Shown here piece by piece: positions 7,540-15,425 of a stretch of DNA of 64,000 nt (positions within the stretch are counted from its first letter, which is position 1; each line of letters opens with the position of its first letter). Position numbers and translations under genes: made by a program. The notes under the pieces were generated by a model, which saw only the letters and a program-made list of their open reading frames with translations, was not told the DNA's origin and did not search any database. The DNA lies in the NCBI RefSeq assembly GCF_026341275.1, contig NZ_JAIFZO010000002.1, positions 4,556,118 to 4,620,117 on the forward strand. Direction: 5' to 3'. This DNA comes from Streptomyces ortus. Its GTDB lineage: Bacteria > Actinomycetota > Actinomycetes > Streptomycetales > Streptomycetaceae.

Positions 7540-8037
7540 GTGAGTGACGTGCGGGAGAACCTGACGTACGAAGGGTTCGGGAGTGCCGTTCGTGAGCTTG
7601 CTCAGGCCATCGCCGACGACGGGTACGCGCCCGACATCGTGCTCAGCATCGCGCGCGGCGGTGTCTTCGTGGCCGGTGGGCTCGCCTACGCCCTCGACTG
7701 CAAGAACATCCACCTCGTGAACGTGGAGTTCTATACGGGGGTCGGGACCACTCTCGACATGCCGGTCATGCTGGCCCCCGTTCCCAACGCCATCGACTTC
7801 TCCGACAAGAAAGTGCTGATCACGGACGACGTGGCCGACACCGGCAAGACGTTGAAGCTCGTCCACGACTTCTGCGTCGGCGCCGTCGCCGAGGTTCGCT
7901 CCGCGGTCATCTACGAGAAGTCGCAGTCCCTGGTGAAGTGCGAGTACGTGTGGAAGCGCACCGATGAGTGGATCAACTTTCCGTGGAGTGTTGAACCGCC
8001 TGTGGTGAAGCGGGCGGGGCAGGTGCTCGACGCCTGA
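7540..8037 (+). CDS. Phosphoribosyltransferase family protein
   Basis: A 165-residue type I phosphoribosyltransferase with the PRPP-binding signature VLITDDVADTGKTL (about residues 88-101) and an N-terminal SIARGGVFVAGGLA loop. The family transfers a purine-type base to PRPP; it resembles xanthine/hypoxanthine salvage enzymes, but the base is not certain. The GTG at 7540 has ggggaggggagag just upstream. It follows dcd by 31 nt in the same direction and is probably co-transcribed, giving a small nucleotide-metabolism unit. Confidence 0.85.
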   Translation: MSDVRENLTYEGFGSAVRELAQAIADDGYAPDIVLSIARGGVFVAGGLAYALDCKNIHLVNVEFYTGVGTTLDMPVMLAPVPNAIDFSDKKVLITDDVADTGKTLKLVHDFCVGAVAEVRSAVIYEKSQSLVKCEYVWKRTDEWINFPWSVEPPVVKRAGQVLDA

Positions 8038-8079
8038 GACGCCTGACGTTCGCGGGAGCGTCGAGCGGCTGCCCCGCCG

Positions 8080-8970
8080 TCAGGGTGTCGTGCGGGTCAC
8101 CGGGATCCACAGTTCCGCGTCCGCCTCCGTGGCGTCCTTCGACAGGTGGGTGCGGAGGATCTCCGGACCCGGCCTGCTCTCGTACGGGTTGGACGGGAAC
8201 CACTGCGTGAACACGTCCCGCCACATGTGCTGCAGTGCCAGCGGGAACGGGCCCGAGCTTTCGAAGACCGCCCATGTTCCCGGTGGGACCGTGAGGGAGT
8301 CCAGGTCCTCCGGGACGGTCGTCCCGGTGTCCGTCACCACCGCGTGGTAGTAGTCCAGTTCCGTTCCCTCCGCCCTGCTCGGGGCGAGGTTGTCGCTCAC
8401 CCCCACGATTCCCCGCGGCTGCTGGACAGAGGGGTCGGTGGGGTCCGACAGGGCCTTGATCCGTTGCATTGTCTCCGGGGGGAGGCCTCGGATGAACTTC
8501 GCGATCTCCGGGTTCATCCCCTCGTGGACCAGCGGGACCCTGATCCTCTTCCCCACCACCTGGAACGCCTCTTTCCGTACGATCCTGTAGCGCATACTGC
8601 TGCTCCCCTCTATGACCAGGCGGAAGGACAGCCGGGGCTGGGAGGTCAGCGAGGTTCCGGTTCGGCGGGCCTCGCCCGGGCCCACGCCGTGCACCGCGCG
8701 GAACGCCCGCGCGAACGCCTCTCCCGAGCCGTAGCCGTACCGCACCGCGATCTCCAGCAGCGTCCGCTCCCCGGCCAGCACCTCGGCGCCCGCCACGGTG
8801 AGCCGTCTGCGCCGGATGTACTCGGACAGCGGGAGCCCCGCCAGCGCGGAGAACAGCCGGCGGAGGTGGTACTCCGACGTCATCGCGATCCGCGCCAGCT
8901 CGGTCACCTCGATCTGCTGATCGAGCCGTGACTCGATGTGCTCCAGAGCCTCGTTCAGTCGCTCCAGCAA
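8080..8970 (-). CDS. AraC-family regulator with GyrI-like ligand domain
   Basis: A 296-residue protein. The first about 110 residues are an AraC double helix-turn-helix (ALEHIESRLDQQIEVTELAR, YHLRRLFSALAGLPLSEYIR, GYGSGEAFARAF). The rest, from MRYRIVRKEAFQVVGKRIRV, is a GyrI/Rob-type small-molecule-binding domain. The TTG at 8970 is chosen because an AAGGAGG lies five bases before it and the helix begins right after; the much longer upstream frame is Pro/Arg-rich noise. It is divergent from the GNAT gene at 9203, with two palindromes between that could be its operators. Confidence 0.85.
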   Translation of the reverse strand: MLERLNEALEHIESRLDQQIEVTELARIAMTSEYHLRRLFSALAGLPLSEYIRRRRLTVAGAEVLAGERTLLEIAVRYGYGSGEAFARAFRAVHGVGPGEARRTGTSLTSQPRLSFRLVIEGSSSMRYRIVRKEAFQVVGKRIRVPLVHEGMNPEIAKFIRGLPPETMQRIKALSDPTDPSVQQPRGIVGVSDNLAPSRAEGTELDYYHAVVTDTGTTVPEDLDSLTVPPGTWAVFESSGPFPLALQHMWRDVFTQWFPSNPYESRPGPEILRTHLSKDATEADAELWIPVTRTTP

Positions 8971-9102
8971 CTCGGCCTCCTTCCTTTGCGTCCCCCACGT
9001 TAGGAACGTCCTACGTTGCCGGACCCGACAGTCCGTGCCCGGTTCGGTCGGGTCCGGTTCGGTCGGGTCCGGACGGCCTGGATGGTCTGGTGGCCCGTTA
9101 TA

Positions 9103-9118
9103 GAAACGCTTGCGTTTC
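9103..9118. promoter_or_regulatory. Palindrome GAAACGC-TT-GCGTTTC
   Basis: A perfect 7-bp inverted repeat with a 2-bp centre in the divergent region between the AraC-type regulator and the GNAT gene. Candidate operator. Confidence 0.5.
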
Positions 9119-9143
9119 GGTTTTGGGTTACGTAGGTTGAGTG

Positions 9144-9160
9144 TACGAAACCGTTTCGTA
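9144..9160. promoter_or_regulatory. Palindrome TACGAAA-CCG-TTTCGTA
   Basis: A perfect 7-bp inverted repeat with a 3-bp centre, 43 bases before the GNAT start. Its GAAA/TTTC half-site core resembles the palindrome at 9103, so one regulator may bind both. Confidence 0.5.
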
Positions 9161-9202
9161 TCGATCTGATCCATGTTTGTCGGAAGGTAGTGAACGTCGA
9201 AA

Positions 9203-9844
9203 ATGACCATGACCACCCTTGAGATTCCCGTACGGGCCGCCGTGCGCGCCGCCGGACTCGTGGACGTGCCCGCCGTGGTGCGGTTGATCACGCGGAGTTC
9301 CGCCGGGCACTCGGAGCAGGCTCAGCGCGCCATGCGGCTGGTGCTGGCCCATCACGCCCTGGAGGAGGGACGGGTGTGGGTGGCCGAGCGGGACGACGAC
9401 GGCACGTTGCTGGCCGCCGCCATCTGGCTGCCGCCCGGAACCGGTACCGATCCTCCCGGCCCGCGGCTGAAGAGCGTTCTCTCCCGTGAGCTTTCGACCG
9501 GGCATTCCACGGGGAGGTCCACCAGGCGTTCCGCCGACGCGTCCGTCTTCTGTCTGCCTCCGCAGTCGGCGCCGTACTGGACGCTGGTCGCCGTCTGCGC
9601 TCCGGACGAGACGGACGCCTGGGACCGTACGGTGGTCGACGGGCTGCTGGCTCCGGGGCTGCGGGCCGTCGACGAGCAGGACGCCACCGCCGTCGCGGTC
9701 ACGATGTCGGCCCGGCACGGGGACCAGTTGCGGCACCTCGGGTTCCGCGGGCCGCGGCAGGCGCGCGTCGCGCCGGGTGCGAGTGTCTGGCTCACCACCC
9801 GGCCTCGGCCCGCCGGGCCCGCCTGGAGCCGGGCAGCCGCCTGA
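9203..9844 (+). CDS. GNAT-type N-acetyltransferase
   Basis: A 213-residue protein of the actinobacterial GNAT group: an N-terminal VRAAGLVDVPAVVRLITRSS segment, VWVAERDDDGTLLAAAIWLP (central strands), PYWTLVAVCAPDE and a C-terminal LRHLGFRGPRQARVAPG. These enzymes acetylate small molecules or proteins using acetyl-CoA. Start is the ATG at 9203; a second ATG two codons on is equally possible. It is transcribed away from the AraC/GyrI gene, and both may share operators (9103-9160), so it may be under that regulator's control. Substrate unknown. Confidence 0.7.
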   Translation: MTMTTLEIPVRAAVRAAGLVDVPAVVRLITRSSAGHSEQAQRAMRLVLAHHALEEGRVWVAERDDDGTLLAAAIWLPPGTGTDPPGPRLKSVLSRELSTGHSTGRSTRRSADASVFCLPPQSAPYWTLVAVCAPDETDAWDRTVVDGLLAPGLRAVDEQDATAVAVTMSARHGDQLRHLGFRGPRQARVAPGASVWLTTRPRPAGPAWSRAAA

Positions 9845-9865
9845 GGAGTTGCCGACCGGCCCCAG

Positions 9866-9909
9866 GCGGATCCCGGTGGTCGTTCTACTGGCAGACCACC
9901 GGGATCCGC
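9866..9909. terminator. 16-bp hairpin at the convergent 3' ends
   Basis: The arms gcggatcccggtggtc (9866-9881) and gaccaccgggatccgc (9894-9909) are perfect. The right arm lies inside the last codons of the sulfite-oxidase-like gene, so the structure serves as a bidirectional terminator. Confidence 0.75.
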
Positions 9910-11072
9910 TGGACCTCGTTGTTGGCGAAGCCGCCCCGGTTCCACGGCTGGGTGAGAGGCTGGGCCGCGCCCTCGGCGTCCGTGGCGCGGACCGTCAGGA
10001 CATGGCGGCCGGGGGTCGCCGTCCACGGTGTGTGCCAGTGGCGCCAGGACCACGGGCCGCTCTCCGGCGCGGCGAGTTCGGCGGTCTGCCAGGACGCACC
10101 GTCGTCCGCGCTGACCTCGACCTTCGTGACCGGAGCCCGGCCCGACCAGGCCCGCCCCTCCAACCGCACGGGACCGGGGCGTACGACCCGGGTGCGGGAC
10201 ATGAAGTCGGGGAAGCCGGGCGGGATCATCAGCGCGCGCGGGGCGATACGGGTCACCGGTTCGCCGGTCTCGTCGGGGGACTGGCGGAAGCGGTACGCCA
10301 CCGACTGCTGGAAACCGGTGAACGGAGTGTCGGTCAGCTCGATGTCCGTCAGCCACTTCACATGGGCCATGCCGTACCAGCCGGGGACGATCAGACGCAC
10401 CGGGTAGCCGTGCTGCGGTGGCAGCGGGGCGCCGTTCATCTCGTACGCCACCAGCACCTCGGGGCCTGGGGCGGCGGCAGTGGCGTCCGCGAGGGTGAGG
10501 CTGCGGGCGTAGTCCTGCTCGACGCCGCGTTCCACTCCGTGGTCGGCTCCCGTGAAGACCGCCTCGACGGCGTCCGGCTCCACGCCCGCCTCGGCGAGCA
10601 GCGTCCGCAGGGGTACGCCCGTCCAGTCCGCCGTGCCGACCGCCTCGACCAGCCAGGGCTGGCTCACGGGGCGGGGGGAGAGCCGGGCCCGGCCGTTGCC
10701 CGCGCACTCCATCGTCACGCGGTGGGTGACCCGCGGGAGGGCGCGCAGGGTGGCCAGGTCCAGGGTCAGGGGCGTACGGACGCGGCCGTGGACCTTGAGG
10801 GTCCAGGTGTCGGCGTCGGCGGCCGGTATGTCGTAGTGGACGAGGATGTAGTGCAGGCCGGGCGGGGTCACGTCGTAGCGCAGGGCCTCCAGGGGGAGGC
10901 CGTGGTTGCGGGCCGCGAGGGCGAGTTCCTCGTGGCCGATCCCCTCGTCGGGGGCGGCCACGCGGCCGGGTGCGCTGACCTCCGCGAAGGCGTCGCGTGC
11001 GTCTGTGGCGTTGTCCGTAGCGTCCGTGGCGTCCGTGGCGGCCATGGCTTTCGTAGCGTCCATGGCTTCCAT
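9885..11072 (-). CDS. Sulfite-oxidase-type molybdopterin oxidoreductase
   Basis: A 395-residue enzyme. After an odd Asp/Ala/Thr-rich leader come the molybdopterin domain (HYDIPAADADTWTLKVHGRV, VTMECAGNGRARL with the molybdenum-coordinating Cys, HGYPVRLIVPGWYGMAHVKW) and the C-terminal Mo-co dimerisation domain. It would oxidise sulfite or a related substrate by two electrons. There is no signal peptide or twin-arginine motif, so it is cytosolic, and no haem domain is fused. The ATG at 11072 has GGGAG five bases upstream; a longer open frame to 11960 is antisense noise. It is convergent with the GNAT gene. Confidence 0.88.
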   Translation of the reverse strand: MEAMDATKAMAATDATDATDNATDARDAFAEVSAPGRVAAPDEGIGHEELALAARNHGLPLEALRYDVTPPGLHYILVHYDIPAADADTWTLKVHGRVRTPLTLDLATLRALPRVTHRVTMECAGNGRARLSPRPVSQPWLVEAVGTADWTGVPLRTLLAEAGVEPDAVEAVFTGADHGVERGVEQDYARSLTLADATAAAPGPEVLVAYEMNGAPLPPQHGYPVRLIVPGWYGMAHVKWLTDIELTDTPFTGFQQSVAYRFRQSPDETGEPVTRIAPRALMIPPGFPDFMSRTRVVRPGPVRLEGRAWSGRAPVTKVEVSADDGASWQTAELAAPESGPWSWRHWHTPWTATPGRHVLTVRATDAEGAAQPLTQPWNRGGFANNEVQRIPVVCQ

Positions 11073-11191
11073 GGTGCTCCCGTCGGGCGCGCCGGGCACC
11101 CATGCGACATGCGCTCCACCCGGGGCCGGACATGCCGGGAGGCCGGACCGCGAGCGGCCGGCCTCCCCTGCGCGGGACGTGTGCGGGACTG

Positions 11192-12148
11192 CTAGAACGT
11201 GCCCAGCTTGATGATCGACAGCAGCGCGGCCAGCTGGATCGCCGACGCTCCCAGGGCCTTGGGCCACGGAAGGTCGTGCGACTTGCCGACCATCAGCGTG
11301 AACAGCGCGCCGGCCGCCACCCAGGTCGCCCAGCCCAGGATGCGTACGAAGGGCGCGTCGCCGCTCGCGAACATCGCGACGACCAGACGCGGCGCGTCCG
11401 TGAGCGACATGATCAGCATGGAGAGGCCGACCGTGGGCTGCCAGGCGCCGTCGCCGCCGAGCTGGCGGGCCAGGGTGTGGGTGACCACGCCCAGGATGAA
11501 CGCGCTGAGCACGATCGCGACCGCCGTCACGAGGACGATGGGGACCGCGTTCGACAGGGTCGCGTTGATGGCGTCCGCGCGGGCGCCGTCGAAGCCGAAG
11601 ACGGCCAGCAGGCCGTAGAGGAACGTCACGATGAGGGCGGGGCCCCACATCGTGTAGTCGCGCATGTGCAGGAAGGTCTGGTTCGGGCGCATGACGACGC
11701 CGCTCAGCAGTTCCTTCCAGTGCAGGGGCGGGCCGACGGGCGGCGCGGGCGTGCTGCCCGCACGGTAGGTGTCGCCCTGGTTGTACGGGTCCTCGCCGAC
11801 GGAGAACGCCGTCGTGTGGCCCGGCTGGTTCGCCGCGTACGGGTCGTGGCCCTGCGGCTGCTGACCCCGGGGCTGGTGGCCCTGGGGGTGACGGCCCTGC
11901 GGGGAGTGGCCCGGGTCGCCGAAGTACTCCGGCTCGCCGTGTCCGTTCCCCTGCGGCCACTGCTGCGGGCCGTTGCCGCCGCCACCGCCGTACCGGGGCT
12001 GCTGAGGGTGGGCCCCGGGCGCGGGGGGATAGCCGTACGACGGGCCGCCCTGGGGGGCCTGCTGTCCGTACGGCTGCTGCCGCTGTTGTTGCGGAGGCGC
12101 CTGCTGCGCGCGGTTGTCCCGGCCGCGTCCGATCCTGAATCCAGCCAC
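11192..12148 (-). CDS. Yip1-family membrane protein
   Basis: About 318 residues. The first 140 are a Gln/Pro/Gly-rich cytosolic tail with a run of PQGxxP-like units. Then come five predicted membrane helices (WGPALIVTFLYGLLAVFGF, IVLVTAVAIVLSAFILGVV, GLSMLIMSLTDAPRLVVAMF, ILGWATWVAAGALFTLMVG, ALGASAIQLAALLSIIKL), the pattern of Yip1-domain proteins. Function in bacteria is unknown. The GTG at 12148 is preferred over an ATG at 12229 because a terminator-like hairpin (12184-12207) lies between them, but neither has a strong ribosome-binding site. Confidence 0.72.
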   Translation of the reverse strand: MAGFRIGRGRDNRAQQAPPQQQRQQPYGQQAPQGGPSYGYPPAPGAHPQQPRYGGGGGNGPQQWPQGNGHGEPEYFGDPGHSPQGRHPQGHQPRGQQPQGHDPYAANQPGHTTAFSVGEDPYNQGDTYRAGSTPAPPVGPPLHWKELLSGVVMRPNQTFLHMRDYTMWGPALIVTFLYGLLAVFGFDGARADAINATLSNAVPIVLVTAVAIVLSAFILGVVTHTLARQLGGDGAWQPTVGLSMLIMSLTDAPRLVVAMFASGDAPFVRILGWATWVAAGALFTLMVGKSHDLPWPKALGASAIQLAALLSIIKLGTF

Positions 12149-12183
12149 GTAATCGAACGTACCTGGTCCCGCTGAGTCACGGG

Positions 12184-12207
12184 CCGGGCCCGGGGCGTCG
12201 GGCCCGG
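12184..12207. terminator. Hairpin CCGGGCCC/GGGCCCGG
   Basis: The perfect 8-bp arms 12184-12191 and 12200-12207 lie downstream of the FG-GAP gene on the minus strand and upstream of the Yip1-like gene, separating the two. Confidence 0.5.
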
Positions 12208-12266
12208 CTTTGCTGCCGACCTGTGACATCCCCTAGGGGGTCCGTCAGAGGTCGGCCGACGTTTTG

Positions 12267-13724
12267 TCAGAGGCTGCTCAGGGTTTTGCCGTAGGTGAGC
12301 GCGCTCGTCGGGGCGGGCAGGTCCAGCCGGGCGGGGGTGAGGGCATAGGAGCCGTCGACGCTCGCGCGCGGGAAGGCCCACAGGCCACCGGAGTTGGCGT
12401 TCTCGCCGGGGGAGCCGACGGCCAGGTCCTTCCTGCCGTCGTGATCGTAGTCGCCGGTCGCGACGGCCGCGCCGAAGGCGTCGCCCGCCTCCGCGGCGCC
12501 CGGTACGCGCGGGGTGTTCTGGTTGTACGCGACCGCGACGCTGTCGCCGGACTCGTCGACCAGGCCGTCCTTCCTGCCGAACAGCACGGTGGCCGCTCCC
12601 GCGCCGGCCTTGGTACCGATCGCCTCGCCGGGTGCGCCCGCGACGAGGTCGTCTCGGCCGTCGCCGTCGAGGTCACCGACGGCGAGGGCCGCGCCGAAGC
12701 GGTCGCCGTCCTCGGCGCGGCCCGGTACGCCGGCCGTGTCCTGGTTCAGGGTCTGCTTGCGGAAGCCGAAGGAGCCGTCGGAGCCCGCGCCGTAGTGGAT
12801 GTGGATGCCGCCGCCCTTCGCGTACTCCTCGGGGCCGCACGGGTCGTCGATGTTCTCGTCGGCGATCTCGCGGCACTCGCCGAGGACCAGGTCGTCGTGG
12901 CCGTCGCCGTCGAAGTCGCCGGCGGCGAGGGCGGAGACGCCGGCGTTGTCGGTGTTCCACACGTTGGCCAGGGCCTGCTCGGCCCTCTCCCACGCCCAGA
13001 TCCGTACGTGGGACTGGGTGAACGGGTCGTTCGTCCAGTACCCCACCGCCAGGTCCGCGGCGCCGTCGCCGGTGAAGTCGCCGGTGGTCAGGATCGGGGC
13101 CCGGCCGCCCATGGGGGCGCTGACGACGGTCGCGGCGAGGCCGTCGGCGGTGCGCAGGACCACCTTGTCCCTGCCGCCGACCACGATGTCCCTGCTGCCG
13201 TCGCCGGTCAGGTCGGCCGCGGCGACCGACAGGCCGTACGCGGCGGAGGCGGCGGGGCCGGTGGTGACGTTGGCGCCGGGGCCGGGGCCGCCCTTCGCGC
13301 CGCCCACGACGACGACCACGCCGGCGTCCGTGCCGCGTCCGGTGATGTCCTCGCCGGGGGCGCCGGCGAGGAGTTCGGCGATGCCGTCGCCGTTGAGGTC
13401 CTCCAGGGCCACGGAGGCGCCGAAGCGGTCGCCCGCCTCGGGGGTGCCGGGTACCTCGGCGGTGGCCTGGGTGATGCGGATGCTGCCGTGGGCGCCGATG
13501 CCCCTCTTGCCGCCCCACAGGATGTTGACGTACCCGGCTCTCGCCTTGCCCGCGACGGCGGCGTCCGGCACGCCGACGGCCAGGTCGGCGTAGCCGTCGC
13601 CGTTGAAGTCGCTGGTGGAGGGTGAGGGGGAGGGGAGGGCGGCTGCCGTGGGGGCGAGGGCCAGGGCCGAGGTGGCCGCCGCGGCGACGGCGGTGGCGAG
13701 GGTGGCGTACGTCCGTATGCGCAC
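12267..13724 (-). CDS. Secreted FG-GAP (integrin-like) repeat protein
   Basis: A 485-residue protein with a classical signal peptide (MRIRTYATLATAVAAAATSA) and seven FG-GAP blocks with calcium-binding D-x-D/N-x-D-G loops (DFNGDGYADLAVG, DLNGDGIAELLAG, DLTGDGSRDIVVG, DFTGDGAADLAVG, DFDGDGHDDLVLG, DLDGDGRDDLVAG, DYDHDGRKDLAVG). Seven blades make one complete beta-propeller. The GTG at 13724 follows CTGGAGG at good spacing. Exported; likely binding or adhesion, with no enzyme domain seen. A second FG-GAP gene lies at 15426. Confidence 0.85.
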   Translation of the reverse strand: MRIRTYATLATAVAAAATSALALAPTAAALPSPSPSTSDFNGDGYADLAVGVPDAAVAGKARAGYVNILWGGKRGIGAHGSIRITQATAEVPGTPEAGDRFGASVALEDLNGDGIAELLAGAPGEDITGRGTDAGVVVVVGGAKGGPGPGANVTTGPAASAAYGLSVAAADLTGDGSRDIVVGGRDKVVLRTADGLAATVVSAPMGGRAPILTTGDFTGDGAADLAVGYWTNDPFTQSHVRIWAWERAEQALANVWNTDNAGVSALAAGDFDGDGHDDLVLGECREIADENIDDPCGPEEYAKGGGIHIHYGAGSDGSFGFRKQTLNQDTAGVPGRAEDGDRFGAALAVGDLDGDGRDDLVAGAPGEAIGTKAGAGAATVLFGRKDGLVDESGDSVAVAYNQNTPRVPGAAEAGDAFGAAVATGDYDHDGRKDLAVGSPGENANSGGLWAFPRASVDGSYALTPARLDLPAPTSALTYGKTLSSL

Positions 13725-13805
13725 GGGGGCCTCCAGAGGGCGGGGGTGGCTTCAAACGGGTGGCCGGGTGGCCGAGACCGCGGGGGTCCGGTGGGTCCGC
13801 TCGGT

Positions 13806-14105
13806 TCACCTGTGTGACACCTGGAGTATCGGGTCCGTGTCCCAGGCGCCGAGGCGGAGGGTGGGGCCGGACTGTCTGAGCTTCAGGGCGGCGGGGCCCT
13901 TGGTGTGGCGGATGGCGTTCCCGAGCAGCTCGGAGGCGAGCAGCTCCGCGGGTTCCACGAGGCCGGGGAGGTGGTGGCTGGTCAGGATGTCGCGCAGGGC
14001 CCGACGGCAGATGCCCACGGCTCGGGGGTCGTGGGGGATGTAGAGGGTGTACTCCCAGGGCGGGGGTGCGGGTGCGGGTGCGGGTTTGGGCGCGGACGTG
14101 GGCAT
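13806..14105 (-). CDS. Truncated HATPase (anti-sigma-factor-like) protein
   Basis: A 99-residue protein matching the first two thirds of the Streptomyces ATP-binding proteins that accompany XRE/DUF397 genes: IPHDPRAVGICRRALRDIL, ELLASELLGNAIRHTKG (N-box) and LRLGAWDTDP. It stops there, so the glycine-rich G box (as in GRGLALV of the intact gene at 54958) is missing, and the following DNA does not supply it in any frame I followed. It is probably a decayed gene or a non-hydrolysing form. The ATG at 14105 is the start; the frame upstream enters the 72-bp palindrome. It is divergent from the XRE gene. Confidence 0.62.
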   Translation of the reverse strand: MPTSAPKPAPAPAPPPWEYTLYIPHDPRAVGICRRALRDILTSHHLPGLVEPAELLASELLGNAIRHTKGPAALKLRQSGPTLRLGAWDTDPILQVSHR

Positions 14106-14204
14106 GCGGGCTCCCGTCACGGGGTGGGGGTGGGGACGGAGTGGTGGCTGTTTCGCGCTGCCGTAGGCATGGCAGCACGGTGCGCTTCCGCTCCGCTGGG
14201 TGTT

Positions 14205-14276
14205 CGTTACGTGACTCAAGGTAGGGGAGTAGCTTGACCCGGGTCAAGCTACTCCCCTACCTTGAGTCACGTAACG
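14205..14276. repeat. Perfect 72-bp palindrome in the divergent promoter
   Basis: The left arm 14205-14240 and right arm 14241-14276 are exact reverse complements without a spacer. Each arm contains TTGACC, a -35-like hexamer, and CTACCTTG, so both strands carry the same promoter-like sequence. It lies between the truncated ATPase gene and the XRE gene (ATG 14296). A related CTACCTTG occurs at 54817 in the second XRE module. Confidence 0.85.
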
Positions 14277-14295
14277 CATGGGAAGAGAGGGGCAG

Positions 14296-15141
14296 ATGGT
14301 CGCCAGGACCGTGATCACGGTGAGGCAGGAGCGCTTGGGCACGGAGCTGCGCAAGCTGCGGGAGCGCTCAGGGCTGGGACTTCGGGAAGCTGCCCGTGCG
14401 ACGGGGATCAACGAGAGCAAGCTCTCCAACGTGGAGACGGCCCGGGTCGGGGTGAGCGCGGAGCGCGTCCGGTTCCTGGCCAGTCACTACGGAGTCGGAG
14501 ACAGCCCACTCGTCGACGCGCTGACGGTCATGGCGACCGAACGGGTGCGCGGATGGTGGGAGAAGTATCGCGGTCGACTCCCGCGGAGCTTTGTCGATCT
14601 CGCCGAACTGGAGTACCACGCGACCTACTTGAGGTCGTTCGAGATGGTGAGCATCCCCGGTCTGTTGCAGACCGAGGAGCACGTTCAAGCGCTCTACGGC
14701 GAGACGTTCTGGGGGATGGCGGAGGAGCAGCGCACAGCCAGAGCGCTGTTCAGGCTGCGGCGCCAGGAGGTTCTTGAGCGGGACGACATGGTGTACGAGG
14801 TGGTGATCCACGAAGCCGCTCTCCGTATCAGGAGAGCCGATCGCGGTGTCGCCCGACGGCAGCTGCGCCACATCCTGGAGCAGTCCGAGCGGCCCCAAGT
14901 CACCCTGCGTGTCGTGCCGTTCGACGTGGACGGTTTCAAGGTCCTCTACGCCACCCTGCTTCTGGGGGGTCCCGTCCCGGCGCTGGACACGGTCCTGCTG
15001 GACGCCGCGCACGCAGGCACCTTCCTGGACGCGGAGGCGCAACTCGACCGGTATCGCCGGTCTTTCGTGGAGGTGCAGAAGTCGGCATTGGGCATCGTAG
15101 AGTCGAGGGACTTCATCCACCGACTGACCCTGGACCAATGA
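14296..15141 (+). CDS. XRE-family regulator with DUF5753 domain
   Basis: A 281-residue protein. The N-terminal helix-turn-helix (RLGTELRKLRERSGLGLREA, INESKLSNVETAR) is followed by a DUF5753 domain (FEMVSIPGLLQTEEHVQALY, VIHEAALRI, VTLRVVPF). Such regulators are very numerous in Streptomyces and typically work with a neighbouring DUF397 protein and an ATPase. The start at 14296 is preferred to an ATG at 14278 because GAGAGG lies before it. Its promoter must overlap the 72-bp palindrome. The last base codes overlap the DUF397 start (ATGA). Confidence 0.87.
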   Translation: MVARTVITVRQERLGTELRKLRERSGLGLREAARATGINESKLSNVETARVGVSAERVRFLASHYGVGDSPLVDALTVMATERVRGWWEKYRGRLPRSFVDLAELEYHATYLRSFEMVSIPGLLQTEEHVQALYGETFWGMAEEQRTARALFRLRRQEVLERDDMVYEVVIHEAALRIRRADRGVARRQLRHILEQSERPQVTLRVVPFDVDGFKVLYATLLLGGPVPALDTVLLDAAHAGTFLDAEAQLDRYRRSFVEVQKSALGIVESRDFIHRLTLDQ

Positions 15142-15353
15142 GAAACCCTTACACGGCACAGGCTCCCTGGCAGAAGTCCTCGTTCTCCGGCGACCAGGAG
15201 GGCCCCAACTGCCTGGAGATAGGAGCCGCCCACTCCACCCTCCTCCTCCGCGAAAGCGAAGACCCCGGCACCGTGCTGGAAGCGACCGGCGTCGGGCTCG
15301 CCGGGCTCATACGGCATCTGCGTCGGGACGCAGAGGTCCCCGTGCCGCGGTGA
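15138..15353 (+). CDS. DUF397 protein
   Basis: A 71-residue protein with the family signature WQKSSFSGDQEGPNCLEI (residues 11-28) and a LLLRESEDPGTVLEAT segment. The start overlaps the stop of the XRE gene by four bases, so the two are translationally coupled. DUF397 proteins are small partners of XRE/DUF5753 regulators, similar in arrangement to the WhiJ/BldB-type families that affect development. The exact biochemical role is unknown. Confidence 0.9.
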   Translation: MRNPYTAQAPWQKSSFSGDQEGPNCLEIGAAHSTLLLRESEDPGTVLEATGVGLAGLIRHLRRDAEVPVPR

Positions 15354-15425
15354 GCGCCGGCCCCCTGGGGGGACTGTCGGGCTCACTTCAGGCGCAGGGA
15401 CGCGCGGCCCCGTCGGCGTGGCGCA

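Noticed and set aside
8971..9291. N-terminal extension of the AraC/GyrI regulator
   Set aside because: It runs through the divergent promoter with its palindromes and is Pro/Arg-rich; the TTG at 8970 has a strong ribosome-binding site.
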